Source: Lentisphaerae bacterium RIFOXYA12_64_32 (GTDB lineage: Bacteria; Verrucomicrobiota; Lentisphaeria; Oligosphaerales; YB12-FULL-65-16). From it: a stretch of DNA of 41,737 bases. Of the stretch, positions 41,552 to 41,737 are shown piece by piece (position 1 is the stretch's first letter; each line of letters begins with the position of its first letter). The notes below the pieces were generated by a model, which had not been told where the DNA came from, made no database searches, and saw only the letters and a program-made list of their open reading frames with translations. The stretch is taken from positions 1 to 41,737 of the forward strand of contig MHBL01000486.1 in assembly GCA_001803235.1 (NCBI GenBank). Direction: 5' to 3'. The translations under genes and the position numbers were made by a program.

Positions 41552-41585
41552 AGGCTCGTAGTTCCGCGTTTACGCGGTCCGGGTT
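41552..41585 (+). repeat. Half copy of family R2
   Basis: aggctcgtagttccgcgttt and following match 17136-17169 with two differences, including the ccgcg-TTTA-cgcgg hairpin. The second half of the R2 element is absent. Confidence 0.75.
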
Positions 41586-41677
41586 GCGCGCCGTCACGGG
41601 ACAAGACAGGGACAACACAGAGCGGCCTGGTCCCGGTTGGAGAGCATCCGAGTCATCCCGCACGCGCTGCCGTCGCG

Positions 41678-41730
41678 ATGCGTCAGCGCCCCCGGCCGGC
41701 GGACCGGCCGATCATGTGTGGGCGTTACTC
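41678..41730 (-). repeat. Extragenic palindromic repeat, family R1, copy 3
   Basis: On the minus strand it reads gagtaacgcccacacatgat as in copy 1, then a 7-bp stem (cggccgg at 41693-41699, ccggccg at 41704-41710) with loop CGGA. The stem centre is C-G here and G-C in copies 1 and 2, a paired change. The 310-bp tail of the window (41428-41737) holds only this, the R2 half copy and the hairpin at 41498. Confidence 0.8.
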
Positions 41731-41737
41731 ACTGTTT

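Noticed and set aside
1..41737. tRNA, rRNA or riboswitch
   Set aside because: No cloverleaf, rRNA-like segment or known riboswitch core was recognised on reading; a covariance-model scan would be needed to exclude small RNAs.

Overview
The window is GC-rich (roughly two thirds G+C) and densely coding. Three signs point to a member of the Planctomycetes-Verrucomicrobia-Lentisphaerae (PVC) group, most likely Lentisphaerota, Kiritimatiellota or Planctomycetota: giant membrane-anchored Hanks-type kinases fused to leucine-rich repeats and LamG domains, a GntR/LacI-hybrid sugar regulator beside unusual glycoside hydrolases, and a UroD-like methyltransferase inside a sugar locus. This is inferred from gene content; there is no rRNA or other phylogenetic marker. 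I saw no tRNA, rRNA, CRISPR array, transposase or integrase.

Layout. (1) 1-1.4 kb: a lipid A-type acyltransferase. (2) 1.7-6.9 kb, minus strand: a SEC-C/DUF1186-like protein, a VapC45-like PIN toxin overlapping its VapB45/DUF433-like antitoxin, an unknown secreted helical protein, and a YhcG/DUF1016-type PDDEXK nuclease. This is a small defence or stability block. (3) 7.3-22.6 kb, plus strand: a carbohydrate locus. It opens with a sigma70-like promoter (TTGACA, 17 bp, TATTCT) and a perfect 14-bp palindrome typical of AraR-type GntR regulators. Then follow the regulator, a MurQ/GKRP-like SIS protein, a DUF6259-like hydrolase, a GH42/A4-like hydrolase, a GH20-like hexosaminidase, an unclassified TIM-barrel hydrolase, a UroD/MtaA-like protein and a DUF1284-GNAT fusion. 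None of the hydrolases shows a signal peptide and no transporter is present, so the locus looks cytoplasmic and directed at imported amino-sugar-containing oligosaccharides (inference). (4) 22.8-37.7 kb, plus strand: three consecutive Ser/Thr kinases of 1527, 845 and 2479 residues, each with one membrane segment and a presumably extracytoplasmic sensor region. The last two overlap by ATGA. (5) 37.7-38.1 kb, minus strand: a small Cys4 protein overlapping the truncated tail of an AraC-type regulator. (6) 38.7-41.4 kb: a secreted or lipoprotein beta-helix protein with a CBM9-like C-terminus.

Most gaps longer than about 100 bp, with 27410-27696 the main exception, contain stem-loops or composite palindromes: GC-rich arms, very often with exactly four loop bases, frequently enclosed in a longer outer inverted repeat. 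One family has three copies, with covariation in the stem, at both ends of the window and near 3.96 kb. Another 115-bp family precedes two successive hydrolase genes. Smaller palindromic repeats have entered coding sequence, notably a 17-residue tandem repeat in the PDDEXK nuclease, a recurrent 11-bp palindrome encoding AESA in several carbohydrate-locus genes, and an inverted-repeat insertion in the activation loop of the largest kinase. These repeats and the modular kinase cluster are the most unusual content.
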